DNA of 8,004 nt, from positions 1-8,004 of the forward strand of contig DTSX01000033.1 of the NCBI GenBank assembly GCA_012965065.1, given 5' to 3'. Below, piece after piece: positions 1 through 7,289 of the stretch. The DNA comes from Gammaproteobacteria bacterium. GTDB taxonomy: Bacteria > Pseudomonadota > Gammaproteobacteria > Steroidobacterales > UBA11654. The notes beneath the pieces were generated by a model that saw nothing but the letters and a program-made list of their open reading frames with translations, did not search any database and was not told the DNA's origin. Numbering within the stretch: position 1 is the stretch's first letter; each line of letters starts with the position of its first letter. The translations under genes were made by a program, and so were the position numbers.

Positions 1-57
1 GGGATGTGTTTCGAGAAACAGAGAAAGTTCTTTATTCTGCGTCTGAGTCTCAGTCAT
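1..57 (-). CDS. Start of a further operon gene, cut by the left edge (possibly glutamine synthetase family)
   Basis: An ATG at 57-55 opens a frame that stays open for 19 codons to the window edge and reads MTETQTQNKELSLFLETHP. The start lies inside the end of the enoyl-CoA hydratase gene, giving the overlap ATGACTGA. The two flavoprotein genes share the same arrangement (ATGACTAA), which suggests translational coupling. No good Shine-Dalgarno site precedes it. The segment ending FLETHP resembles the short N-terminal helix of glutamine synthetase-like enzymes such as PuuA (roughly 'FL..yP...yVDl'). That would suit the PuuC-like dehydrogenase in the same operon, but 19 residues are far too few to assign a family. 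The continued open frame and overlap support a real gene; the product is a guess. Confidence 0.5.
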   Translation of the reverse strand, partial: MTETQTQNKELSLFLETHP

Positions 58-871
58 TGCTTAGCTTTCTGATGTGTTCTTTCCGCCACTCTATTGCGCT
101 CTTAATCCCTTCTTTATGCAGCACTTCGTAGAATTTTTTGGCTTCGTCTGACTCTGCTGTCTCAATAGCGATATCTGCTTCGAAAGCATCCAGCAAAGCT
201 TTTCGCATCCCGCCAATTTCCAAACTCCTGTTGATGGCACGTTTGGTGATTTCGACCGAGAGACGATCGTTCATCGCGATTGTTTCGGCAAGCTCTAAGG
301 CGGTGTCCCGCAAATCATCCAAAGCCACTACTCTGTTGATGAGCCCCATCTCATAGATCCGTTCTGCAGGTACTTTTGTATCCCCAGTCAATAGCAGTTC
401 CTTTGCCAATTTTGGTCCCGTAAACCAGGGCAATAAAAGTGCAACTACGCCACTTGCGATTGAAACTTCAGGTTCACCAAACAGAGCATTTTCAGCAGCA
501 ACAGTTAAATCACAGGCCAGCGCCATCTCCATACCTCCACCAAGACAATACCCCTGGACGGCAGATACGGTCGGCTTGGGCGAATCCCAAAAGCGCATGA
601 TTAAATCAAAATCCTGCTCCAGCGTGGCTCTCAGTTCTCCTTCACCTTTGGCCTCCCAAACCTCATCATCCAGGTCAAAGCCCGCTGAGAAAGATTTTCC
701 TTCTGCTTGGAGAACAATGGCACGAATCTTGATATCTTCCTCAGCCTGATTCATGGCCTCATTGATATCAGCCATCATTGTAGTGTTGATCGCATTGAGT
801 TTGCTGGGTCGGTTTAATGTCAGCACCGCTAAAGGTCCTTCGACCTTGTATCTAACAGTTTTTTCACTCAT
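50..871 (-). CDS. Enoyl-CoA hydratase/isomerase (crotonase) family protein
   Basis: This 273-residue protein has the usual length of a single-domain crotonase, a cytosolic enzyme acting on acyl-CoA thioesters. The oxyanion-hole segments are visible as SFSAGFDL (60-67, with A63) and GYCLGGGMEMALACD (107-121). E115 in GGGME and E135 in FGEPE are 20 residues apart, matching the two catalytic glutamates of mitochondrial crotonase (E144 and E164), so hydratase-type chemistry is possible. The glycine-rich stretch that usually follows the second glutamate is replaced by SGVVALLLPWF (140-150), so it is not a textbook fatty-acid hydratase. Dehydration, isomerisation or hydrolysis of another acyl-CoA are alternatives. 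It starts 10 nt after the aldehyde dehydrogenase with only a weak ribosome-binding site, suggesting coupled translation. Family assignment is secure; the substrate is unknown, though the upstream acyl-CoA synthetase may supply it. Confidence 0.93.
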   Translation of the reverse strand: MSEKTVRYKVEGPLAVLTLNRPSKLNAINTTMMADINEAMNQAEEDIKIRAIVLQAEGKSFSAGFDLDDEVWEAKGEGELRATLEQDFDLIMRFWDSPKPTVSAVQGYCLGGGMEMALACDLTVAAENALFGEPEVSIASGVVALLLPWFTGPKLAKELLLTGDTKVPAERIYEMGLINRVVALDDLRDTALELAETIAMNDRLSVEITKRAINRSLEIGGMRKALLDAFEADIAIETAESDEAKKFYEVLHKEGIKSAIEWRKEHIRKLSND

Positions 872-881
872 AGGTTTTCTA

Positions 882-2402
882 TCAGCGCAAACTGTACCAA
901 ACCGATTTACTTTGGGTATAACTTAAAACGCTCTCAAAACATGAATCCTTGGTGTTCCCAGATTGTTTGTAACCTCCGAATTCAAGGGTCATGTCCCCTT
1001 CGTCGAAACAATTTATATAAACAATTCCGGCCTCTATTGATTTCGCCATGGAATGCGCCCGGTTGACATCACTAGTCCAGACGGACGCACACAAACCATA
1101 GATGGTGTCGTTTGCCATCTGGGTGACGTGTTCTGTATTGTCAAAGGGAATAACTGAGGCTACAGGACCAAAGATTTCTTCTTTGGCAATCTTCATGTCA
1201 TTGCTGACATCGGAAAACAGAGTTGGTTCTACGAAACAACCTGCTTCCATGCCTGAAGGGACACCCCCACCAAAATGCAGCTTAGCACCTTGGGATTTAC
1301 CCGATTCAATGTAGCCCAAAACTCTGCTTTGAGCCTCACTGGTCACCAAGGGTCCCATGTTTGTTTCTGGATCCAAAGGATCCCCAGGCATATAGGCGTC
1401 CTTGCCATCTGCAATAAATTGATCCACAAAATCGCTGTAAATACTCTGCTCAACAAAGATTCTTGAGCCGGCATTGCACATCTCACCCATGTTGCAGTAA
1501 ATACCCTCGTAAGCAGCCTCCACTGCCCGTTTCATATCTGGCAGATCAGCAAAAAAGATTTGTGGGGTCTTACCACCACACTCAAGCCCGACTTTTTTCA
1601 TGTTGGACTGACCCGCATACTGGAGGATCAACTTCCCAACCTCAGTGGACCCAGTAAAACTGATTTTTGAAACATCGGGATGCAAAGCTAAAGCTTTGCC
1701 TGCCACTTCACCGTAGCCATTGACAACATTAAATACCCCCGGAGGACCGCCTGCCTCGACAAACAACTCTGCCATCTTTAAACAAGAATGCGGAGATTGT
1801 TCAGCAGGTTTTAGCACCACAGAGTTCCCAGCTGCAAGAGCTGGAGCAATCTTCCATACAGCCATTAACAAAGGATAGTTCCAGGGGGAGATGCAACCGA
1901 CCACACCCAAGGGTTCTCGCAGCGATAGATGCAAAGCTTTGTCATGGGTATTGGTCACCTTGCCATTGATTTTGTCAATGGATTCGGCCATGAAACGGAT
2001 GTTTGTCGCTGACGCTGGAACATCAGTACTCAGGCAGTCACCAATGGGTTTGCCCATGTTGAGCGTTTCCATGAGAGCCAATTCTGCTGCGTGCTGATCG
2101 ATAAGGTCGGCGAATTTGTACATGATGTCCATGCGCTTTCTTGGGGCCATTTTGAGCCATGTTCTGGAATAATAGCTCTCCTTCGCAGCGGCAACAGCGC
2201 GATCGATGTCCTTTTCCGTGCCTTCCGACGCCAAGGCAAAAACTTCATTCGTTGAAGGGTTAATGACTTCAAATTTACCCCCATCTGCCGCTTCGCAATA
2301 TTCGCCATTGATAAACAACCGTCCCTCAACGCTGGTTTCAGCATCGCTGGCTAGTTTCTTCCAGTCCTCTTTTGTGTATTCCTTTACTGCATGCGCATTC
2401 AT
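882..2402 (-). CDS. NAD(P)-dependent aldehyde dehydrogenase, PuuC/betaine-aldehyde-type
   Basis: This 506-residue full-length class-I-type aldehyde dehydrogenase oxidises an aldehyde to its carboxylic acid. Expected elements appear in order: SPWNYP with N175, VVLKPAEQ with K198 for coenzyme binding, FTGSTEVG (249-256) of the Rossmann fold, general base E274 in LECGGK, catalytic C309 in GEMCNAGSR, and E409 in KEEIFGPV. The C-terminal segment DEGDMTLEFGGYKQSG (467-482), followed by a KSVWYSL ending, resembles gamma-glutamyl-gamma-aminobutyraldehyde dehydrogenase (PuuC) and related amino-aldehyde dehydrogenases more than methylmalonate-semialdehyde or fatty-aldehyde types. An amine-derived aldehyde is therefore the best guess, not a demonstrated substrate. 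LECGGK has Cys where LELGGK is usual. The start is fixed by a strong AGGAGG 8 nt upstream, which overlaps the stop of the synthetase gene. In the operon it would produce the acid that the synthetase activates. Confidence 0.95.
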   Translation of the reverse strand: MNAHAVKEYTKEDWKKLASDAETSVEGRLFINGEYCEAADGGKFEVINPSTNEVFALASEGTEKDIDRAVAAAKESYYSRTWLKMAPRKRMDIMYKFADLIDQHAAELALMETLNMGKPIGDCLSTDVPASATNIRFMAESIDKINGKVTNTHDKALHLSLREPLGVVGCISPWNYPLLMAVWKIAPALAAGNSVVLKPAEQSPHSCLKMAELFVEAGGPPGVFNVVNGYGEVAGKALALHPDVSKISFTGSTEVGKLILQYAGQSNMKKVGLECGGKTPQIFFADLPDMKRAVEAAYEGIYCNMGEMCNAGSRIFVEQSIYSDFVDQFIADGKDAYMPGDPLDPETNMGPLVTSEAQSRVLGYIESGKSQGAKLHFGGGVPSGMEAGCFVEPTLFSDVSNDMKIAKEEIFGPVASVIPFDNTEHVTQMANDTIYGLCASVWTSDVNRAHSMAKSIEAGIVYINCFDEGDMTLEFGGYKQSGNTKDSCFESVLSYTQSKSVWYSLR

Positions 2403-2410
2403 CTTTTCTT

Positions 2411-2416
2411 CCTCCT
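2411..2416 (-). promoter_or_regulatory. Shine-Dalgarno site of the aldehyde dehydrogenase gene
   Basis: AGGAGG on the minus strand ends 8 nt before the ATG at 2402. It overlaps the TAG stop codon (2417-2415) of the acyl-CoA synthetase gene, so termination and re-initiation happen at the same place. It supports the chosen start and a coupled operon. Confidence 0.85.
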
Positions 2417-4505
2417 AAGTTTGATTTTCTTCATGAACAACCATCAGTGCATCCAATCCCAAACATATATCTTTCCCTAGAATAATGGGATTAACATCAA
2501 TTTCGCAAATTTGATTTTGCATAGCGATTGCGAAAAGTGAAAATTGTGATGCCATTTCGCAAAAAGATCCGACGTTCACCGCCTCTTTGCCTCGATATCC
2601 ATCCAGCAGAGACTTCATTTTTAATTCGGACAAAGCTTGCTCTGCTATCTGTGCACTAAACGGCGGCATCAACGTTACTACATCTTTAAGTACTTCAGCA
2701 TAAACTCCGCCAAAACCTAATGCGATCATGGGACCAAATTGCGGGTCGGTGGTCATACCCAATATCATTTCCACACCCTCGTTGTCTATCATGGGAGAAA
2801 TGAGAACCTCTGGACCCAGACGTTTCTCTAAATCTTCATAGGCACCTTTTAACTCATCTTCCGAATTTAGATTGAGATGAACTCCATGGACTTCCGACTT
2901 ATGACTTATTCCAGAGACTGCGGTTTTTAAAACTACGGGGTAACCCAATTTGTTCGCACTCTGTATGGCATTTTTCAAATTATCAACACAATAACTTTGA
3001 TTGGTTGCAATACCATTGTCAGCCAACATCTCCAAGGCTTCATGTTCACCAATCAGTTGGCCTTGTTCGATGGATTGCTGCCATTTTGTGATAGCTTGAG
3101 TTGCAACTGGCTCTGGGTTGTTGTTCTCGAGTTTTAAATAATCTCGATATCGATGCATGCAGCGAACGCCTGCCAAAAAAGAGTACACACCGTCCAATAT
3201 GGGTAACCCTCTTGCCGTGGATTCCATCACGGTGTTGTCACTACTCGTTCCCTGTATGTTTGAAACCAGAAACACGGGTTTGCCAGTAGCGTCATTAGCC
3301 TGTTTCATGTATTCAAGATATTCAGGATATATCCTACTTAAAGGCCCGCGGTCTTGAACGACAGCCCCCATGGAGGCGTTTGGGTCTTGCAGCATAGTGG
3401 TTAGAGAATCTGCCATGATTTGATCTGAATCCTCCAAGCCTCTGCCCCAAGCATCCAGTGGATTCACCGCTGGAAGGCCAGGGTCAAGAATTTCCTCGAG
3501 CTTAGCAACTGTTTCTGAATTTAATGCAGCAAAATCAACCTCCTGATCTGCTGCTAGATCCAGAATCAGCTGACGCTCCCCGCCTGAATCGTGGATGGTC
3601 ACTAGATTGCCTTCGGCCAGAGAATGGGGTTGTGCAAACATAATCAGAGTTTTTGCTAATTCGTCCATATCATTGACCCGCTGGATACCGTATTTTCTGA
3701 ATAGTGCTTGGTGACATTCGTCACTGCCGGCTAAAGCACCGGAATGGGATACAGTCAGTTCAGCAGAACGTTCGGTTTTTCCGGTTTTAATCACCACAAT
3801 AGGAATTTGTTTGCGGGCTGCTTTTGCAAAAGCTTGAATCATCAGGTCTGGTTTTCTCACGGTTTCCATGAACAGACCAACGACTTCTGTGGTTGGCATT
3901 TCAAGTGCAAAATCCAAATAATCGTGCATGCCGACTGATAATTCTTGGCCTGCCGATACGGTTAAATTGAAATTAATCCGCTCGTCACAATCCATAATCC
4001 CAGCCATCCCGGAACCCGAATGGCTGATCAGAGCAACATTGCCAGCAATATGATTGGATCGAGTGGCAAATCCGCCGACGGTAACCCGGTCTGCAAAATT
4101 GTAAAAACCCATACCATTGGCGCCACAAACCAACACACCCGTCTCCTGAACTCTGCGCTGAAGTCTATCCTTTAAGGGGGGCTGCATATCGTTTTCAATG
4201 TAGAGCATTGACATAATGGTCATGGCTTTTACACCCATTTTGACTGCTTCTTCAAAGATTGGTTCTATTCTGTGATCTGAAACAGCAAAGACAACGTGTT
4301 CAACAGGCTCGGGCAAAGCAGCCAAGTCGGGAAAACACGGGACTCCCAAAACATCATCGTATTTGGGGTTCAACGCGTACAGAGTACCTTGGTATTGACC
4401 GTGCAATAACGTTTCAAGGATGCGTCTCCCAACTCCTGCTGAAGCACTTGCTCCAATAACGGCTATGCTTGAAGGTCTTAACAATGGATCCAAATAATGC
4501 GCCAT
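2415..4505 (-). CDS. ADP-forming acyl-CoA synthetase (acetate-CoA ligase family, fused alpha-beta)
   Basis: This 696-residue single-chain member of the NDP-forming acyl-CoA synthetase superfamily would join a carboxylic acid to CoA using ATP through a phosphohistidine. An N-terminal CoA-binding Rossmann domain (IAVIGAS, 14-20) is followed by succinyl-CoA-ligase-like domains with ALISHSGSGMAG (158-169), E214 in GLFMETV and the probable phosphorylated H254 in SHSGALAG (253-260). The C-terminal ATP-grasp part (about 480-696) has GYPVVLKTAVSGISHKSEV with H535, LGFGGVYAEVLKDV (596-609) and EIDVNP (668-673). W353 in NPLDAWG and L612, where an arginine is usual after the EVLKDV motif, are noteworthy. 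The ATG has no clear ribosome-binding site, but a TAG three codons upstream in frame limits any extension. Family is certain. The acid is not known; the ATP-dependent DMSP lyase DddX also belongs to this superfamily, so cleavage coupled to CoA ligation is an alternative. Confidence 0.93.
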   Translation of the reverse strand: MAHYLDPLLRPSSIAVIGASASAGVGRRILETLLHGQYQGTLYALNPKYDDVLGVPCFPDLAALPEPVEHVVFAVSDHRIEPIFEEAVKMGVKAMTIMSMLYIENDMQPPLKDRLQRRVQETGVLVCGANGMGFYNFADRVTVGGFATRSNHIAGNVALISHSGSGMAGIMDCDERINFNLTVSAGQELSVGMHDYLDFALEMPTTEVVGLFMETVRKPDLMIQAFAKAARKQIPIVVIKTGKTERSAELTVSHSGALAGSDECHQALFRKYGIQRVNDMDELAKTLIMFAQPHSLAEGNLVTIHDSGGERQLILDLAADQEVDFAALNSETVAKLEEILDPGLPAVNPLDAWGRGLEDSDQIMADSLTTMLQDPNASMGAVVQDRGPLSRIYPEYLEYMKQANDATGKPVFLVSNIQGTSSDNTVMESTARGLPILDGVYSFLAGVRCMHRYRDYLKLENNNPEPVATQAITKWQQSIEQGQLIGEHEALEMLADNGIATNQSYCVDNLKNAIQSANKLGYPVVLKTAVSGISHKSEVHGVHLNLNSEDELKGAYEDLEKRLGPEVLISPMIDNEGVEMILGMTTDPQFGPMIALGFGGVYAEVLKDVVTLMPPFSAQIAEQALSELKMKSLLDGYRGKEAVNVGSFCEMASQFSLFAIAMQNQICEIDVNPIILGKDICLGLDALMVVHEENQT

Positions 4506-4525
4506 ATCGGGATGCTACATTAAGG

Positions 4526-5719
4526 TTAGTAAAGTTCGGCTGGGGTGATCCTTTTCCGCTCTGGGTCATAAAAAGGCTTGGTCACTATTGTTGCCTCTTC
4601 CATTACTCGATTCCACTCCAAATCTTTCTGATAATAAATTTCAGCTATGATTTTATCTTTGCCTTTTTTCCATGGTTCATGCAGCGATGCAAAGGCAATA
4701 TTTGCTTTTGCACTGGGAGAGAACATGGCAGAAGTGACTGTTCCTATTTTTTTCCCTGACTGATTATAAAGATAGGAACCATTTGCAGGCTTATTACCAT
4801 TAACATTGAGTTTAACAAAAGTATGACGTGACCCTCTTTCCTTCTCTTCTAACAAAGCTTGTCTGCCATTAAAAACTGGCTTTGATAAATCCACCAGCCA
4901 AGATAAGCCCAATTCAAAAGGAGATCTTGTTGAACCTGGTCTAATGGCAAACTCTGCAACCATAAAATCTTCACCTGGCACAAGTAAGCCAGCTTCAATT
5001 CTTACTAAATCCAATGCATCTAAACCAAATGGTTTTATGCCATATATTTCGCCTTTCTCGAATAATTCATCCCAAAAATTCAAAGCTATTTCATTGACCA
5101 TCCATACCTCATACCCAAGGTCACCTGAAAACCCTGTTCTTGAAATCATGATCTCATGACCCTGAAAATCATAATGCTTGATATCAAAAGGTTTAAGCAG
5201 TTCGATTCCCTCAAAGCCCATGGCTTTAAGAATGCTACAAGATGTTGGACCCTGTACTCCCAGGCATGCAACATCATCAGTTATTTCTTCTATTTCTACA
5301 TCAAATCCTATGGCAGAAATACTAAGGTTATCGAGCTGTCTTTCTACACATAAAAGCCAGTATTCATTTTCTCTAATATGGAAGACAGTTCCATCATCCA
5401 AAACTTGGCCTTCTGCATCACACCAAACAACATAACCAACTCTTCCTATCGCAATTTTATTCATGTCTCTGGTGAAGAAACGATTTACAAATTCAGCAGA
5501 GTCTGGTCCTGTGATTTTTTGCTTTACCATCGGTGTATAATCAATAACACCTGTCGTGTTTCTTACAGCAATATACTCAAGATCTGTTCTAAAGTAATTT
5601 GTGGCAACTGTGTAGTCTTTCCAGCGCTGCCACTCATTAAGAATATTCAACTCAGAGGTTCTGCTGTGAAAGGGTGTCTCATAATATGACTTCTTGTAAT
5701 GATCTTGTTGCAACAACAT
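4526..5719 (-). CDS. GcvT-fold aminomethyl/methyltransferase family protein (probably tetrahydrofolate-dependent)
   Basis: This 397-residue protein resembles the glycine cleavage T protein and related folate-dependent demethylases. Landmarks are KQKITGPDSAEFVNR (66-80), GQVLDDGTVFHI with D108/D109 at the place of the GcvT catalytic aspartate, LGVQGPTS (153-160), SRTGFSGDLGYEVW (193-206, the GYTGEDGxE-type folate/substrate motif, with E204), ALDLVRIEAGLLVPGED (235-251), and the C-terminal barrel-like domain from about 280. It is probably not the glycine-cleavage protein itself: no gcvH or gcvP is adjacent, and DDGT differs from the usual DDLI. It lies 1 nt after a flavoprotein gene, so it may take a one-carbon unit from a methylated substrate onto folate, as sarcosine and dimethylglycine oxidising enzymes do with a fused GcvT domain. 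DmdA- or LigM-like demethylation is also possible. Sampled G+C (about 36%) is lower than in neighbouring genes. Confidence 0.88.
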   Translation of the reverse strand: MLLQQDHYKKSYYETPFHSRTSELNILNEWQRWKDYTVATNYFRTDLEYIAVRNTTGVIDYTPMVKQKITGPDSAEFVNRFFTRDMNKIAIGRVGYVVWCDAEGQVLDDGTVFHIRENEYWLLCVERQLDNLSISAIGFDVEIEEITDDVACLGVQGPTSCSILKAMGFEGIELLKPFDIKHYDFQGHEIMISRTGFSGDLGYEVWMVNEIALNFWDELFEKGEIYGIKPFGLDALDLVRIEAGLLVPGEDFMVAEFAIRPGSTRSPFELGLSWLVDLSKPVFNGRQALLEEKERGSRHTFVKLNVNGNKPANGSYLYNQSGKKIGTVTSAMFSPSAKANIAFASLHEPWKKGKDKIIAEIYYQKDLEWNRVMEEATIVTKPFYDPERKRITPAELY

Positions 5720-5720
5720 A

Positions 5721-7289
5721 TTAGGATTCCTCCATCATTAATTCGACTGCAGCATTCCTTCCTGCAACTCCCATTAAACCGCCACCGGGATGGGCGCCTG
5801 CTCCACAAATATAGAGTGATTCAATTGGGCTTGAATACTGAGCCATTCCGGGGAATGGCCGCAACATTAAGAATTGATCAAAAGTCAGTTCACCGTGGTG
5901 CCAATGACCACCCGTGATTCCAAACTCTGCTTCCAAATCTTTGGGGGTGAGCAGTTCTGAGTGCAAGATTTGTTGTTTAATACCGGGAGCAAATTGACTC
6001 AAAGTATTGAGCACATTTTCCAAAACAACTGGCTTGGCTTCATCCCAACCTTCTTTCAAAGAGTAAGGAGTATAGTTGACTATTGCCGATAACACATGAT
6101 GACCCTCTGGAGCCAATGACGAGTCGTGTATGCTCGGGATAGTAATCTCCATCGGCAACTGATCAGAACAATGTTGGTATTTGGTGTAATCAAATGCCTG
6201 TTCTAAATATTGCATTGTTGGTGAGATAACGATTCTTTGACCGATGTCTTTTTCATCCACTCCATTAAAGCTTGGCAATCCAGAAAGTGCTAAATGCAGC
6301 TTGGATGCATTGCCTCTCATCCTTACATTGTTTATTTTATGAACAAAACCAGCCTCAAAATGCCTAGCTCCAACCAAGCATAAAAATGTGCTTTTTGGAT
6401 CGATGCCAGAAACCACCACATCGGCACCGACTTCATTGCCCTTGGCAAATTTCACCCCTGATGCCTTGCCATTGTCATCCACAATAATCCGCTCAACGTG
6501 AGAATCGAGCACTATTCTGACTCCAAGTTTTTCTGCACTATTCTTCAAAGCATCGGTATAAGAACTCATACCACCCTTGGGTATGGCGTATGCTCCTTGT
6601 ACACCATCTATTTCACCAGTCAAAGTATGGAGGTATGTGATGACGCTATTGTTGGTACGAGGACCTAAGTGATTGCCTAAAACGGCATCGATTGCCAAAG
6701 AGCCTTTAATGAAATCATCGTTAAAATACTCTTCAAGAAGATCAAAGACATTGATGGCAATAAACCTGAGCATATCAGTCATGTCTTCATTGCCCATTGT
6801 TCTTAGATTCCAACCTGTTTGCATCAACCCGAGGAGATCTTTTTTATTGTCCGTACGGATTCTAGGTGGTCTTCCTTGATAAGCACTTCTAAAGAATCGT
6901 GCCAAACTGTTCGTTTTCTTCTTAAAAGATTTAAACTCCGCTCGATGTTGATCCGTTATACCATCTCCTTCCAAATGATCGCCATCAATGACCAGCGCAT
7001 TGCCGTTGGGGTTAAGTGAAATAGTTTTTAATCGATTGGCAGCAAATTCTAAACCATTTTTATTTAGGCCCAACCATTTTTGGATACCTGGATTCAACAT
7101 GTGTAGTAGATGTGCCACACCGGGTACCTTGTAACCTTCAGTAAACTCCCTGGTGCAAGCCATACCACCAACTTCAGACCGTGACTCGTGGACCTCAACC
7201 TCAAAACCAGATTTAGCGAGATAAGAAGCACAGGTCAGTGCATTGTGCCCTGCTCCAATAACCACAACTTTCTTCTTCAGCTTAGTCAT
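5721..7289 (-). CDS. FAD-dependent oxidoreductase, PYROXD2/phytoene-dehydrogenase-like (COG1233 type)
   Basis: This 522-residue protein is complete. It opens with a dinucleotide-binding motif, VVVIGAGHNALTCASYL (8-24), with E35 at the end of the second strand and GGMACTREF (41-49) following, as in the CrtI/PYROXD2 family. Other conserved parts are YAIPKGGMSSYTDAL (234-248), SGIDPKSTF (294-302), GELTFDQFLMLRPFPG (466-481) and the C-terminal FAD signature YICGAGAHPGGGLMGVAGRNAA (493-514, with R511). Family members use FAD to oxidise or isomerise varied substrates, and the bacterial PYROXD2-like branch mostly has no known substrate. With no carotenoid genes nearby, carotenoid desaturation is unlikely. 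The ATG overlaps the stop of the upstream paralogue (ATGACTAA) and has GGAG 10 nt ahead. No signal peptide is seen, so it is probably cytosolic. The partner GcvT-like gene suggests oxidation of a methylated or amine substrate, which is inference. Confidence 0.92.
   Translation of the reverse strand: MTKLKKKVVVIGAGHNALTCASYLAKSGFEVEVHESRSEVGGMACTREFTEGYKVPGVAHLLHMLNPGIQKWLGLNKNGLEFAANRLKTISLNPNGNALVIDGDHLEGDGITDQHRAEFKSFKKKTNSLARFFRSAYQGRPPRIRTDNKKDLLGLMQTGWNLRTMGNEDMTDMLRFIAINVFDLLEEYFNDDFIKGSLAIDAVLGNHLGPRTNNSVITYLHTLTGEIDGVQGAYAIPKGGMSSYTDALKNSAEKLGVRIVLDSHVERIIVDDNGKASGVKFAKGNEVGADVVVSGIDPKSTFLCLVGARHFEAGFVHKINNVRMRGNASKLHLALSGLPSFNGVDEKDIGQRIVISPTMQYLEQAFDYTKYQHCSDQLPMEITIPSIHDSSLAPEGHHVLSAIVNYTPYSLKEGWDEAKPVVLENVLNTLSQFAPGIKQQILHSELLTPKDLEAEFGITGGHWHHGELTFDQFLMLRPFPGMAQYSSPIESLYICGAGAHPGGGLMGVAGRNAAVELMMEES
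5728..5733 (-). promoter_or_regulatory. Shine-Dalgarno site of the GcvT-like gene
   Basis: GGAGGA on the minus strand ends 8 nt before the ATG at 5719. It is built from the last codons of the upstream flavoprotein gene (encoding Glu-Glu near the C-terminus), followed by Ser and stop. Only one base separates that stop from the GcvT-like ATG, so the two proteins are probably made in coupled fashion. Confidence 0.85.

Noticed and set aside
7..20. Inverted repeat tgtttcgagaaaca as a terminator or operator after the crotonase gene
   Set aside because: The loop would be only 2 nt and no T-run follows on the minus strand. It also lies inside the open frame that starts at 57, so it is more likely a chance palindrome.
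2030..2344. Minus-strand 104-codon frame inside the aldehyde dehydrogenase gene
   Set aside because: It is out of frame within a strongly conserved gene and its translation is low-complexity and unlike any family; a shadow.
4469..4759. Plus-strand open frame of 96 codons across the synthetase/GcvT-like junction
   Set aside because: It lies opposite two well-supported genes, its translation shows no recognisable family, and it has no convincing ribosome-binding site; treated as a shadow frame.
5378..5689. Plus-strand 103-codon frame opposite the GcvT-like gene
   Set aside because: Antisense to conserved motifs, with no family resemblance; probably a by-product of the AT-rich coding sequence on the other strand.
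4526..5719. Calling this gene gcvT or dmdA
   Set aside because: No glycine cleavage partners are adjacent, and the DDGT motif differs from GcvT's usual DDLI; resemblance to DmdA is only at the fold level by eye, so a symbol would be over-specific.
5721..7289. Carotenoid biosynthesis (CrtI) function for the flavoproteins
   Set aside because: No crtB, crtE or other carotenoid gene is nearby, and the neighbours are catabolic; the motifs fit the wider PYROXD2-like branch equally well or better.
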